Part shown: positions 22,905 to 35,306 of the stretch, piece after piece | How positions within the stretch are numbered: position 1 is the stretch's first letter | How the letters are laid out: every line of letters begins with the position of its first letter | Source: Lepas anatifera | Lineage: Eukaryota; Arthropoda; Thecostraca; Lepadidae | DNA length: 64,000 nucleotides | Reading direction: 5' to 3' | Assembly: GCA_034440635.1 (NCBI GenBank) | Contig: JAOTON010002268.1 | Span: forward strand, 2,243,501 to 2,307,500 | Notes under the pieces: generated by a model | Database searches by the model: none | What the model saw: the letters and a program-made list of their open reading frames with translations, nothing else | Told to the model about the DNA's origin: nothing | Position numbers and translations under genes: made by a program

Positions 22905-25130
22905 GCTAGCGACGCGCATGCAGCTTCAGCTCAATGTTAAGGGACTGCGCCAGTGAAAGACAAACTGTACCTACGTTTTTATACCGTCGTCTTCGGCTCC
23001 AAGGTAGGAAACGCTAAGGCGGTTTCAGTGCCGTTTGCAATATTTTCCGTATCACTTTTAGTTCCCGAAATCGAAGAGAGAGGGTTCCAATATCGAATGG
23101 GCCCTAAATGCAGTGGTGGGTACGAAAAAAGACCGGGCGGTTTCGGGTTTACACACATGGAAACAAGTGTGGCGGGAGAATCAGACGTGTTTCAGACGTA
23201 TATTGAGGGTGTGAACCTTCATAGCATGCGTTCAAAGGCAGCGGACCTGGGGGGGGCAATGGGGCACGGTGCCCCCTTAAATCAGACATTTTAACAGTAA
23301 CCCTATGGCGTTGACTGCAAAGAAATGGGTTGAAAGGCGCATGGTGCCCCCTTAAATTCGGACGTTCCGCTGTCACTGCCAGAGGCCAAAAAGGTGTTCA
23401 GTGTGTCACCATTGAAAACGTCAAACCATAAATGTGTCATCAGCCCAGGGGGCAAAAGGTGGCACGTTTTGCGTTAGTTGGATACCAATGGATACTCCTG
23501 GGCCATTCTAGTTGTTGAAAAACACTGCGAGTTCAAATTACAGCGCCAATTTCGGCAATTTGTTCCGTTATTGGTCTGGAGGAAATATTTCGGCTAATTT
23601 TGTCACCTTGCCCACCTTGAGCTGTCACCATTTAGAATGCCAAAATGGTAAGTTTTTAGACCCCTGGTCACTGCATGCGTTGGTCTTCCTTTGCTCCCGA
23701 AGCAATTGTCGCGAGGGGGTATAAATGTGCATTCTACTCATATCCATATACAAGCTTTTTATTATGAGGTGATATTTAGCATAGTAGCATTAATATATAG
23801 CGTAGCATTTCACTAAGTTTTACCAAGTTTTTTTTTACAAATCAAAAACTTTTTGATATAACTACCAGTACCTACTTGAATATGGTGGTGTATTGCGGAA
23901 CAGACTCGCCCCTAAACTTTTATGTTGTGAATGATGATATAGGTTTAATCTGCTCAATTAAACCAAATAACAATGAATGCTATAGGATGCACACTTCTCG
24001 GTTCCATATTATAGATTTGACCTGACCTTATATGACTAAATAATGAAAGCTAAAGAATGTTCCTTATTCGAAATTATTTGTGCCTGAATGCCTTACAATT
24101 GGCGTAAGATGCCACTCGCATCAGCCATTTGCGATGAGATCCAGGGTTTTCTGTGCCAATAGCATGGGAGGGAACCTGGTACAGATGGCAAATGAGAACG
24201 ACATGGCACACGACACCGTCCTAATTGCGCCGCTAGACACGCGATCGCCAAATAAGTGGTCCACCGTCGCTATTCCGCGATCGAAACTCCGTGTTCTGTC
24301 ACCGTAATTCCACGATGGTGGAATATCTCTTTAGGTATTAAATACAATTCTTTGATCGCTTGTTCCACGGTCGGTGATCATTAGGAAATTTATTTATTCA
24401 AAGAAATACAACACTAATCTACTATAGGTGCCCCATGAACTACTAACGGTTCACCTGCCTCCGTCTGAGGGAGAAGGGAGGCAAGGGGTCTAAGACTGAG
24501 ACTAAGCCCCACCCCTCTGAGTCGGTTCCTAAGGGGGGAGATAGTGTTACACGAAGAATCATGCTGAAGAGTTTGCAGAAACTCATGACTATGCTATTTT
24601 AGTCGTTTGTTTAACTCAGATCAATATGCATGTCATCAAAAGTCAAACGTGTAGACATAACAGGCCTATATCGCAATTTTGGCTTTTTTCGTGCGTCATT
24701 TCTTAAAAAATAAAATCAAAGCATTTTTGAGGGCATTAAATCCTTTCATCTCGGCAATTTTAACTTGAGAAATTATGACCTCTCATGGTCAATTCCTTCA
24801 GTTGCAACATGCAACCTGATCTTAGGCTACGCCAAGATCACGTTAAGTTCAAACCTTGTCATGGCGCATATCAAGCGACTCCTAGTGGCATAACACGATC
24901 ATATCAAAATCAAAGCTCCATGCCTGTTAATTATAAAGCTATCGACCTAACTATGAAACCTGCAAGGATATTCAAACAAGCATTTGACATTGTTTTTTGT
25001 TGCTTTCACGCGCCCCTGTGCCTGTGGGCGGCCAGTAACAACCGCGTCAGTTGTAACAGAATGGCTTACTGGCTAACCCAGCCCTGTGCCGAAGTGTAGG
25101 AAGTGTTGTAAGTCAAGACGATCAAGCGAA
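22905..25130. other. No gene seen
   Basis: Contains a G-rich patch near 23240-23360 (GGGGCACGGTGCCCCC) and AT-rich sequence around 23750-23950. No supported gene. Confidence 0.4.
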
Positions 25131-25149
25131 ATAGCTTCAAATTTAACGG

Positions 25150-25222
25150 AAATTCCGCGATCGATTTTCGGTAGTCCGCGATCGCGGAATCGCGGAATCG
25201 CGGACTATAATTCCGCGATGCC
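25150..25222. repeat. Short GCGGAATC direct repeats with GCGATCGC palindrome
   Basis: The motif TTCCGCGATCG appears near 25150. It is followed by CCGCGATCGCGGAATCGCGG and further GAATCGCGG units, then by TTCCGCGATG. The block is overall palindromic. A related ATTCCGCGATCG lies near 24273. It may be a transposon end or a local hairpin. Confidence 0.45.
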
Positions 25223-27260
25223 CAGCACTGCGTTATTGGTCTTGGGGGACTCGCCCGCGGCGGGTGTCAATAACGACGATTCCCGCGGACGACAGGGCAT
25301 TGTGACGTTCGGTGCTATTTGGCGGGCGAGCATGGTTGTGTTGAAGTGTGGGCAGTTCAGCAGTTTTAAGGCAGAGAACACGTCATTTGAGCTCTCAACG
25401 GAGGAGGTCTTAATGTGTCTCCATCAGTTTTTCCGGGTTGGCCAGAGAACGGTACGGCATCAGAAAATGCTACCTGTCTACATTTGAGCAGGACTGTTGA
25501 TTTCCGAAAATCATCGTGTATACCCAAATTTGATAATGTAAATACCCACCATGCAAAAGAAGATAAGATTATTTATCATCTTTGTTTTAGCTATCGCTTA
25601 GTCTTCTTTAATCCTGAAAATGCTATGCAATTGCAAATTTCATTCGGGGTCCCCAGGCATTCCCAAAAAATTTAAGTCCACACCCCTGTATAACACTGCT
25701 CATCAACACGTAGCACATATTATAGCACCGCTCGTGCACCATCCCACCACTATTTGAGACCGTTCAGCCACCGCTTCCTTCGACTTGTGCGGTGCTATAC
25801 ATATTTCACAATTAAATATTTAACACTTTGAAAGTTTTAAGAGACGGGGCCGCTAAAAATGACTCCAGCCGTTCGAAATGATTTATTAACGTTGCTCGTT
25901 GTTTCATTAGTAGCCCCTCTCATCCCCAGGCGCGGATCGAGGCTGGGTGATGCTTTCGCCTTGTGCCGGGGGCAGCCAGGGGTGGAGCCGCGATTGGTGG
26001 AGGCGCGTTCACTTGGATTGAGAAATGAGCGGAAATCTGTCGGTTTATAAAGTTTAACCATGACCGCAGGTATATCGATTTTTTGAACATCTAGATTGAA
26101 CGTGTTATTCATCAAAGGCTGCTCTTCGGTACAGGCGAAATGGCGGCAGTCAGCACAGGCTAGCCGGAGGCCGAGTTGGCTGAAGTCAGGAGTGTCGCGA
26201 TGGGTTTCTGTTGAGAAGGGAGGAGTGGCACCCGGCCCAAAGGTAACTGAGGGAAGAAAGAAAGGCGGACATAAAACTAAGACTTGGCCGTCGGGCGAGT
26301 TACAGAAAGTGAACTCTAAAAGAAAATGCTGCCGAAGTGCAACCGGGTGATATACCAAAATAACATTCTAAGGAGGGCATTTCATTTATTTCTCATTGTC
26401 CACGGAACGAGTTCATTTAAAGATGTCAAGGTAATCCCCAGCTCAGAAAGCACCAGCAATATAATGTCCTTACATAAATCACGTGATATCACATTTAAAT
26501 ATAAAAAAACATAAAATGAAACATCCTGCAGTGACATCCAATAATTTACCGTCTAGAACGATAGATAATGTTAAAAAGGAAGCCACCTACATAAATAATA
26601 CTCATTCTTAATGCACATAGCGTGTTCATAAACATACCCGCTGCTTTACAGCGGCTTAGGAACTAATTTTTTCTCCTGGGTAACCCCCTGAAAAGTCCTT
26701 CCTTCACGGTGTTGACACGAGCTTATGGAGTGTGAATTAATGTCGTTTGTCTTGTCGTTCTCACCGGATCACTGAAGGAGAATAATTGCAGCAGGAATGT
26801 TGATTTAAGTATGAAACTCCTCAGAAATAATGCCATGATGAATTCTAGCAGATGATGGTGATGTAACTCCAACTTCAGACTGCGCAACTTCACACTAACG
26901 TGGATTTTCCAAAACTAGTGGGGGCGTCCAAATCCAAAATCTGTCAATTACGACAGCACTAAGCAAACCATTGCATTATAAACACAATTTTCAAAACGCT
27001 GCAGTCCCTTAAACACATGAAACCAAGTTGCACAGCCTAAAATGAACAAATACTGGGTGACTGGGAGTGGGCACCCAACATCAAGAAATATAACTCCGTG
27101 CCCCAGCCCTGTCGGCAATTTCAAAGTTTCATTCGAGGTGTAGCATTTAGTTGGGCACTTAGCATATGCGTAGAAAACATGCTGCTAAATGATGCAGTGT
27201 ATTGTGAAAGTATATAGAATAAGTGGCCACGGAGAATTGATATACCTACCCACTAGCAAT
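25223..27260. other. No gene seen
   Basis: Includes a minus-strand open frame at 25837-26358 that I could not support as a gene, and mainly AT-rich sequence from 26350 on. Confidence 0.4.
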
Positions 27261-27682
27261 AGTGGATCCAAAACAGCATTGGGGGGGGGGCTAGGGGTTC
27301 GAGCCTCCCCGCCATTGCCTCGAGCAGCCTCCGGCTATGCATTAACTACACAAGATACCTTTACTTAAGGTACGTAGAGGATCCTCCACGCCCGAGTGAC
27401 GTCACATGGGCGTGGAGGAATTTTTACCTGAGCCGTGTCTTCAACTGCTGCTAATGACACTTCCTGCTTACGAATTTGTGAGAATACAGGTAATCAGTTT
27501 ATCCCAAATGCAGTGGATAACATTTTATTTTCGATTCGGGCCTTTTTGAAAAATTGGTTATTATTTTATTTTTGTTATATGCCGTGTGACGTCTCGGGTG
27601 GGGCTTGAGGTGTTAACTACAGGCACTCTGACATTTCGACGAGGGGGAGCTTGAGCCCTCTAGTCCTCCTGTATCCGCCACT
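27261..27682. mobile_element. Possible hAT-like MITE remnant
   Basis: The left boundary AGTGGATCCAAAACAG and right boundary CTGTATCCGCCACT are imperfect inverted complements of the GTGGCGGATCC type seen elsewhere in the window. G runs next to the left end and C runs next to the right are typical of this class. No target duplication is found. Confidence 0.33.
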
Positions 27683-27797
27683 GCCCGCCAGTCTATCGTT
27701 TCTCCACTATGCCTGTGAAGAAATTCGAATTCTAACTTAACGCTGAGGAGGTTGCCTATAAAATATGGCCGAAAGCGCCGAGCCCCTTAGTTATCTT

Positions 27798-28716
27798 TTA
27801 ACACGCGCCCCGCTGGGGTCCCTTGCATGACGCGCCCCGCTGGGGGCATTTTTCGCTTCCCCCTCCGTACCTCGTTCCCCACGAAAGCTAAAGGAAAATT
27901 ACGGGCGGAGTTCGAAAGCTCTTGACAAGACTAAGAGATTTTATAAGAAGAATCTTTATGTCAGGTCAATATTGAGGTCAGCATAGGTCAAAGAAGGCTC
28001 CATAGGCTTACAACAGAGCAGCGTACGTTTCCTCTCTAGATCTGCCCTCAGGGGAGCTGGAGGAAATCTTTATACATCAGTGGATTCCTCTCATCGCGGT
28101 GAATCGAATGATGTGTAATATGACCTTGCTAGGTCAAATAGTCAAAATAACCTGACCTCGAGCTAGGTCAGGGTCAAGTGACCTGGCATTGTCATGTTGA
28201 TGTCAATCGACTCCCCGTGACAATATAAGCACAATGCAAACAAAATGGGAGCTTTATCTCAATTCAGTGAGAGTTATTGGCAAACATCACCTCTGCTCCC
28301 GTGACCTGATATGACCTTTGGGGTCGATGCTCAAAACTCAACTTTTGGTATTTCTGGTAGATAGACGGTTTGAGGATTTGCGTTTTATCTATCGTATTTC
28401 TGAAAACGAGCCCATTTTTTTTCATAGACTTATAATGGGGTGACCAAAAATTTCCCACTTTGGTCACATATCAAATTCCGGATCGCGATTTATAGACCTA
28501 ATACCTTATCTATTGTGGAGTTTACTGTCGGTTTGCTATGTTCCTGGGCGCTGCTTCAAACTCGTATTTTAGGTTTTGTGGTCGGGTCCTCCCTGAATAG
28601 CTCCTTGCCTGCTGCCTTAACTAAATATTTGGTCGTGTGTGATTGATCGGGTGGTCTGTGTTTCGTTGTTCGGTTTTCTTTTTGGTATTTGGGAAACCGG
28701 GGGGGTTTCCTGTTAA
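27798..28716 (-). mobile_element. TTAA element, family B, copy 3 (distal third degraded)
   Basis: TTAA at 27798-27801 is followed by the double-motif end (CACGCGCCCCGCTGGGG, then CGCGCCCCGCTGGGGG). The sequence up to about 28440 follows family B closely. Beyond that it diverges strongly with many small changes and ends at a TTAA at 28713-28716 without a clear terminal motif. Orientation is the same as copy 2 (inverted relative to copy 1). The uneven decay along the element is notable. Confidence 0.72.
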
Positions 28717-31299
28717 TGGAGAAGTCCTAACGTTTCTACGTAATTAGTCAGCAATCAATTAGAGCTTTCTACCCAGTGGGAAGATTCATCTAGCGGCATG
28801 GGTGCAAACGACCAAAGTAGTTGCAGCACCTGAAAGCTATAATGCTTATGATAATGAGGTTCCTGAATATTTTAAGGTCATCGCCAAACGTTTTCCTAAT
28901 CGTACTAGACGAACTGTGACCTGCACCGTTATGGCTGCTCCACAAATGGTAATTACCCATGTACCTATGCTCCAATGACATTGTTTCCGAAAAAATTGGG
29001 TAAAATTGTTTATGAGCCGTCATGATCTAAGCCCGAGTAAGTAGAAATAACGAGCGCATTATTATTTTAGAGATCACTCGACACTAAACACAGAACCGCG
29101 TTCTGTTTTATTTATATCTGAGGCGCTATATTTCTCGGTAAAAAGTGCTCCATAAATGCGTGAACAACCCTGTGACCGGTGCATATATTACCCCTTATCC
29201 CTGTGAATATCTCATAGCCAAATGCTCATAATTGCAAAATTCATTCTTATTTCCAGCCCAGCGGGTGCTATAGTTTCACATATGGTGCACACTGTGGGGA
29301 ATAGATCATGTTGTTACGTCAGAAGTCAACAACTTTGTATAAATTGGACCTTAAAAATAAAAATGCAGATTCGTGGAGCCTTCGCTTTGTGATCCTGGTC
29401 CGCTTTAGTCTCCAAATAGGCACTGGCACATTGACACTGGTGAAATCTTGGGATTGGTTCCCCATGGACCCTCCGGCACACAATATTTACCCGACATAGG
29501 TCGACTGGCAAGTGACTGGCGAGAGGGTGACCTGAACGGGGCTGCCGTCTTCGTGCTTTGTGGGATGTTAAACTTTGGCTTCCAAATTAGACTGTCATCG
29601 CGGGATTTGCTCGTTCGGATGGTGGGGTCGGAGTTTTCGTGACAAATCCCTTGTCACGAAAACTAAGCTTTTCTTTAGTGAAGCTTCGATCCCAAACACC
29701 TGACCTGCAGTAACTTTAAGAAAAATTCAGAAAAACAAAATGACAGCAAACTTTATATCTGAGATTTTACCAGCGATGTTCTATTCTTTCATAAAATTTT
29801 CTATTCTTCTATAAAAATGTTCTATTCTTTCATAAAAAGGTGGTTATTTCAAACGGTGCACGATTCCTTAGATGATAATTGTATTCTGTAGTCGCAAAGC
29901 ACTTGATGAAACTCCAGTAACGTACATACATGCAGCGCCATTGTTAAGCACTGCAGTCCCGGTCTTATTTGTCGAGAACATTTAAAATCGGAGCCCAGGA
30001 GTTTGTGTGGCAGAAATGATAAGTAACTGAAATTCCAGCTTTTCCAGTCTCCTACCACGCTACGGAATTGGTATTTACGCTAAGTTCAAATCCATCGTTA
30101 GGTCGCGTTTGGCGTAGAGCTATGCTCCGTTGTCCCTATTGAGTGACTTCCCCGAAATTACCCTTCCGTGCGAAGCGCCCGCCAGCTGTGCTAGACCATG
30201 CGGACGGAATAACGGCGCAGCCTGGGGCAATAACATTTGGCGATGGTGGCTGAAGGAGCTGTAATCTCAATGTCAACCACAGCCACGGTATCACGCTCAT
30301 ATAGCGGCCTACTTTGATCCGTGGTTGTTGACTGGCAGCGGAGCTCAGTGTTGCTGAGGGTAATGACGGTGGCGGCGTGGGCGCGGTGAGTCCGGCTTCC
30401 CCTGAACAGGATGCCAGATCCGCGGCAATAATCAGCGTCCTCGCGGTAGCTGTCTGCACCTGTCATTTTTTTAATTATCGTGGATGCAGTTGAACCACAC
30501 CGCCGAATATCAGCTGACTTTCTCTCAAACGTGTGCGTATATTCATCATCGTAGATTACTATTTCTCATGCTGTCATGTCCTCAAATGATAGCACTCGAA
30601 CATGCCTCCACTAAAGCAGTGCTCCCACTTGCCACTTAGATTGCAGTGAATGATGTGGCTCTTGCCACTTCTGCGGCTATAGAATGTGTGTACTACAAAC
30701 ACCGCAGTGTCGTGAAAGCTCAAATAATAGGCACACTGTCGGGAAAAGCTGCAGGTGTTGGAGAACGTTTGTGATTGGGTTCTTAGGATTTGATGAAGAT
30801 GTCAACAGGAATCTGTTTTCGAGACTGTGGAATGTTGAACTCTAATAGAGTATTATGGCAACTTTTACACTATTTGAAAGCTGAAATCATGTCTCGGAGA
30901 CACAGCTGTCTTCTAGTAAGAATAAAACGCAGTCGCAAGAACTGCATGCATGAAAATTGCATGTGAAGATTTTCCTAATATGCATTTTCGTTCCTCGAAT
31001 TAAAATAACTATATCAAGGTGAATAATTTGAAGAACGTTCATTTTCAATAGAATGCTTAATAGAATAGAAAAATATGCATAATGCTAGATTGGAATAAAT
31101 TATACATAACTAATCCAAGTGATGTTTACAAAAGCAACAACGGACAGTCAAATAAAATGCTGCTTAAAAAAGACGGTAAAGACTACTTTATCTGTCTGGT
31201 TCTAAAACCCTGCCAGATGCTTTCTGTGTGTATCTTTACCGACTTTAGGAACCATCGAACATCGGCGCCCAAGCAAAAGCCCAGGGTAGCTTGCACCAA
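28717..31299. other. Gene-free stretch with a perfect hairpin
   Basis: No supported gene. A minus-strand open frame at 30191-30466 has a weak acceptor-like sequence but no recognisable family. Short AT-rich TTCTATTCTTTCATAAAA repeats lie at about 29777-29838. Confidence 0.4.
29632..29664. other. Perfect 14-bp inverted repeat
   Basis: AGTTTTCGTGACAA at 29632-29645 and its exact complement at 29651-29664 are separated by ATCCC. They could form a hairpin in DNA or RNA. It is not followed by a T run and is not obviously attached to any gene. Confidence 0.7.
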
Positions 31300-31789
31300 C
31301 TAGGCCAGGTTAGCTCCTGCACGGTACCCACCTTCGTAAGACCAGTCACTGTTGTACTTCACCAGCTTCAGCTCATGTGCCTTAGGGCTATTCACGTTGA
31401 GGAACGCCTCATACCTGACGTCGATACCCTGAGAATCGGTGGCGTCGAGAAAGGGCTGCGCGTCGTCGCCCTTCCACACTTGAATCTGCATCCCGGCCCC
31501 TACCCGCTTCAGTTGGATCTTAAACCTCCGGAACTCACCGGCGGTCACCACATTCGAAACATAAGTATAATTCAAATACACATGGCGGCCTTTAAAGCGT
31601 TCAATGGTGCTGATGGAGTTTGACCAGGATCCGATGGTGACGCGGTACAGCTGCGTGTCGGCGCTGTACCACTCCCGCGGTAGCCCCGCCGCGGCCACCC
31701 ACCAGCAGTCCTGCGGCCCTCGGAACTCGAACTCCGTGATCATCGGCTGGTCCGCCGGCACCGCCGTCCTCTTCGCGAGTGCCGCCGCC
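31300..31789 (-). CDS. Terminal exon of a Methyltransf_FA (FAMeT) domain protein
   Basis: On the minus strand an acceptor (ggttccgcag, at 31790-31791) opens an exon ending at the stop at 31300-31302. It encodes about 160 residues. The segment GPQDCWWVAA, then LYRVTIGSWSNSISTIER and FRRFKIQLKRVGAGMQIQVW, follows the Methyltransf_FA domain (named after crustacean 'farnesoic acid O-methyltransferase'). These domains lack an SAM-binding fold, and enzymatic activity has been questioned for the family. It is now often seen as a binding or secreted-protein domain. The exon has no signal peptide, so upstream exons should lie between 31800 and about 35000, where transposons intervene. A GTG at 31761 should not be taken as the start. 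A paralogue lies at 35307-36326 on the same strand. Confidence 0.75.
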
Positions 31790-31949
31790 CTGCGGAACCG
31801 GTGAGTGACTGGTCAATGAAGCACAAAACCTGCCCGACACTGGGAAACGAGATCCCAAAATCAGGATAAATATTGGAGATTGACCGCAGAGTAAATTGTC
31901 CTTGTCATACCATCCAAACATCTTGTTATCGGGGTTACCAATAGTATAA

Positions 31950-32130
31950 ACTTTGAGGCTTATCGACGCACCAACTGCCAGGGTCATATGGCATCGCCAA
32001 CTCTTGACCTCTTGGAAGGGTTTCTCGGGAGCCAGCTTGCTGCTTGTTCAGGGAATCTGCCGGGCCTTGAACCCGTGTCGGCGTCGTGGAAAGCGAGCGT
32101 GCTAACCACTAAACCACCACATCCATCGGA
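31950..32130 (-). mobile_element. tRNA-derived SINE copy 2
   Basis: On the minus strand a tRNA-like head has a clear A box (TGGTTTAGTGGTTAGC) and B box (GGGTTCAAGGCCC), followed by the body with GTTGGCGATGCC and the end TTGGTGCGTCGATAAGCC. It is the best-preserved promoter among the copies. It lies just upstream (minus-strand sense) of the Methyltransf_FA terminal exon and so is probably intronic to that gene. Confidence 0.7.
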
Positions 32131-32269
32131 GTTACCAGATGTGTTCACAGATGTCACCGTTGCGGTAGATAATGTGAACTCTTCTCTCCATTTTGCAAAT
32201 ACCAGGGGCCAGAAAATATCTTTCACAGCTTTCTAGGTGAAAAACTATTTAGAGGCTGTCAAGTGGATC

Positions 32270-33123
32270 TCCCTAAGATCTGGAAAACCACGCTAGATGA
32301 AAATACGGTAAAGGGCGTTGGATAGCCCATAAAATTTATATAGCAAATATTTGGAATATTTTTTTGTCAGATCACATTTAAGGTCACTAGAGGTGAAGGC
32401 ATGCCACCATAGGGATAGCATATAAACGAAGGTTTTCAGCCATTTCATCTGATCCAGTAACAATAGAGCAAAACAATTTAGACCATTGGAATCCTTGTAG
32501 CAAGCCAAATCGAATGATATATGACATGACCGTGCTAGATCAAATCAGGTTAAATATAGACTTTCACCTGACCTGAGGCCAGGTCAAAACCAAATTAGGT
32601 CAAATTGCATATCATTAGAACTGCAAGGGCAAGGCAAACCTAATGGCGTTAATCACCATATTTTGCATTTTAGGACGCGCCGACATCTATGGTCATATGG
32701 CGCCCACTAATGGCGTTAAAATAGACGCTCTACCACCATTTATTACTAAGTGATTCAGCTTAAGCCCTTTTCCCACGTATTTACAAATGGAGAGGGCACG
32801 GCTCGTACCTGACCTCAGGTTTTCGATGTAAAAAATACCGGAATATATTTTGGAAAACTCGGTGGGCCCATTGTGTCATATGAGTTTCAATTAGATAGGT
32901 TCACCCTGTTCAGAGTTATGCTATCTTTAACATTTTTAGGTGAGATCACTTGACCTGCATTGATAACCTGACCTGAGGTGACCCATGCCTAAAATTAAAA
33001 AAAAGTTGTAAAAATGATCAGAGATAAGGTATGCCAAGTACCACGGCGCAACGCGCCATCATTTTCATTTTATCTGAAAACCCGGGGTGGGCGGGTAACC
33101 GCCCCCGTCAATGTGCGTGTTGA
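32270..33123 (-). mobile_element. TTAA element, family C, copy 2 (left end lost)
   Basis: Follows family C from CTAAGATCT...ACCACG at about 32270 to the single-motif end CCCGTCAATGTGCGTG at about 33104-33119, followed by TTGA in place of TTAA. The double-motif end on the left is missing. The interior retains TGACCT repeats but is the most diverged C copy, so it is probably the oldest. Confidence 0.68.
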
Positions 33124-33260
33124 TATTTGTTATGCCTATCTTTATTTTTGTAACTCACGTGCATATTATCTATTAGCATTGCTAATTGTTTTCAAAGATG
33201 TTCTTCTGGTCCTGCATTTGCAGTTTTCTACGTTTTTAAAGCATTTGGCCTCATTTTCTT

Positions 33261-34945
33261 TTAACATGCGCATTGACAAGGGGCGGGTACCCGCCCCCTC
33301 GGGTTTGTTTTCTCAAAAGGGGGCGCGGCGCAGCCGTACTTAGCATGCCTTTTCTCTGATCATTTTTTTAACTTTTCTCAAAATTTTAGGGCTGGTCACC
33401 TCTGTGAGGTCAGCAGTGCAGGTCAGGTGACCTCACTTCAAATTTTAAGATAGCATAAGGCAGAACAGCATGAACCTATCGGATTGAAACTCATCACGTA
33501 ATGGGCCCGCCGAGTTTCCCAAAATACATTCCGGTATTTTTTATATCGATGACCTAAGGTCAGTCACGAGCCATGACCTCTTTATTAGAAATGCACGGAA
33601 CAATGGTTTAAACTGAATAACTTAACACGCGCATTGACGGGGGTCTGAGCCACCTTCGCATTGACGGGGGCGGGTACCCGCCCCCCCTAAGATCTCGAGA
33701 ACCACGGTAGGTAGCGAAAAACGGTAAACGGCGTTGGTCTGCCCATCCACTTCCCCACCGAAAACCCTTGAACCATTTTTTTGTCAGGTCACATTTAAGG
33801 TCACGAGAGGTCAAAACATGCCGTCGTAGGGATAACATGTAAATTCAGTTTTTCGGCAATTACATCTGAACAAGTAAAGATAGAGCAAAACGACTTGAAC
33901 TATATGAATCCTCTCAGCAAGCCGAATCGAATGATATATAATTTGACCTTGCTAGGTCAAATCAAGGATTTGACCTGACCTGAGGTCAGGTCAGGGTCAA
34001 ATTAAATAAAATGCATATCATTAGAACCGCAAAGCTCAGGCGAGTCTAATGCAGCTAAAATAAATCCTCTATCACCATCCGTTAATGAGTTATTCCGTAA
34101 AACCCATTTTTCCCATGTATTTCAATGGAGAGGTCATGCCTCGTACCTGACCTTAGGTCATTGATATCAAAAATACCGGAACACATTTTAGAGAACTCGG
34201 TGGGGCCATTATGTGATATGAGTTTCAATCGGATAAGATCACCCTGCTCCGACTTATGCTATCTTAAACTTTTTTTTAGGTCGGGTCACTTGACCTGTAC
34301 TGGTGACCTGACCTGAGATGACCTATCCTCAAAATTTTCACAGAAGTTGTAAAAATGATGAGGGAAAATGGTATGCCAAGTACAGCGGAGCTACGCGCCG
34401 TCGTTTTTATGCTATTTCCGAAAAACCCGAGGGGGTTGCGGGTACCCGCCGCACCCGTCAATGCGCGTGTTAATAATGGAGCGTAGTAGATAGTTTATTT
34501 TAACGGCATTGGGCTTGCCTCATCACTGCGGTTCTGAGATATGTATTATGACCTAGTTTGACTTTGACCTGACCTCAGGTTAGGTCAAATTCTAGATTTG
34601 AACTGGGATGACCTAGCAGTCTTATTATATATCATTTGATTCAACTTACTGCGAGGATTCCAATGGTCTAAATTGTTTTGCTCTATCTTTACCAATTCAG
34701 ATGTAATGAATGAGATCCTTAATTTACATGCAATCCCTAAGGTGGCATACCTTCACCTCCAGTGACTTTAGATGTGACAGGACAAAAAAATGATGCCAAT
34801 ATTTCCGATAGAAATTTTGATGGGCCAACCAACGCCATTTATCTTTCTTTTTTCTTTTTTTGCTATCTAGCATGGTTTTTGAGATCTTAGGGGCGGGAAC
34901 CCGTCAAAGCAAAGTGGCTCAGACCCCCGACAATGCGCGTGCTAA
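33261..34945 (+). mobile_element. TTAA element, family C, copy 3 (outer, interrupted)
   Basis: The left TTAA at 33261-33264 is followed by CATGCGCATTGACAAGGGG, with the matching double-motif end at about 34900-34941 and CTAA (mutated TTAA) at 34942-34945. Family C sequence runs from 33261 to 33621 and resumes at 34474, the gap being a second C element inserted at a TTAA. Comparison with 20838-21688 shows that the flanks of the inner element join at AATAAC/TAATGG, with the target tetranucleotide duplicated. Confidence 0.8.
33622..34473 (-). mobile_element. TTAA element, family C, copy 4 (nested inside copy 3)
   Basis: TTAA at 33622-33625 and 34470-34473. The double-motif end is on the left (CGCATTGACGGGGG twice) and the single-motif end on the right, so it is inverted relative to its host copy. 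It is 852 bp, almost exactly the length of the intact copy at 20838. It contains a perfect 23-bp-scale palindromic arrangement of TGACCTGACCT and AGGTCAGGTCA at 33971-33993 and subterminal GGGTACCC palindromes. Its sequence is closer to the intact copy than the host is, as expected for the younger element. Confidence 0.85.
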
Positions 34946-35306
34946 TTTTGACATCTGACATTCTGTAGAAAAATAATTTTTGGGACACTGGCGCACATAG
35001 TTGGGTTTATCCAGAACCGATAACAGCTAAAAGCTTCCAAGCTCCCATTTCCAAGCCTGGGAGTGCATTCCATAGTATTGAAAATATCAGAGGTCCTTCA
35101 GATCACTCTGCTGGCAAATTTTGCAACCTTTTGGGGCTCATTTGGCTAGAGAATTTAATCCTATAAATAATTTGCAAACAGTATAGCGAGAGTCAACGCC
35201 GGGTCTTGCATTACGCTCATATTTATTTTGGTATTTTCCCTCTGCCAACCATGCGAAATGGGAAAATCGAGGTGCAAGTGAGTTTTATGGGCAAACATTA
35301 CCGCCA
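34946..35306. other. No gene seen; presumed 3' flank of the PAN gene
   Basis: AT-rich sequence that would be the 3' untranslated or downstream region of the gene on the minus strand. No terminator can be pinpointed. Confidence 0.4.

Noticed and set aside
25837..26358. A 173-residue minus-strand open frame
   Set aside because: Composition is unremarkable, with no domain and no supporting splice or start context.
30191..30466. Minus-strand frame with acceptor-like sequence upstream
   Set aside because: The acceptor is weak, no donor was found, and a second frame is equally open.
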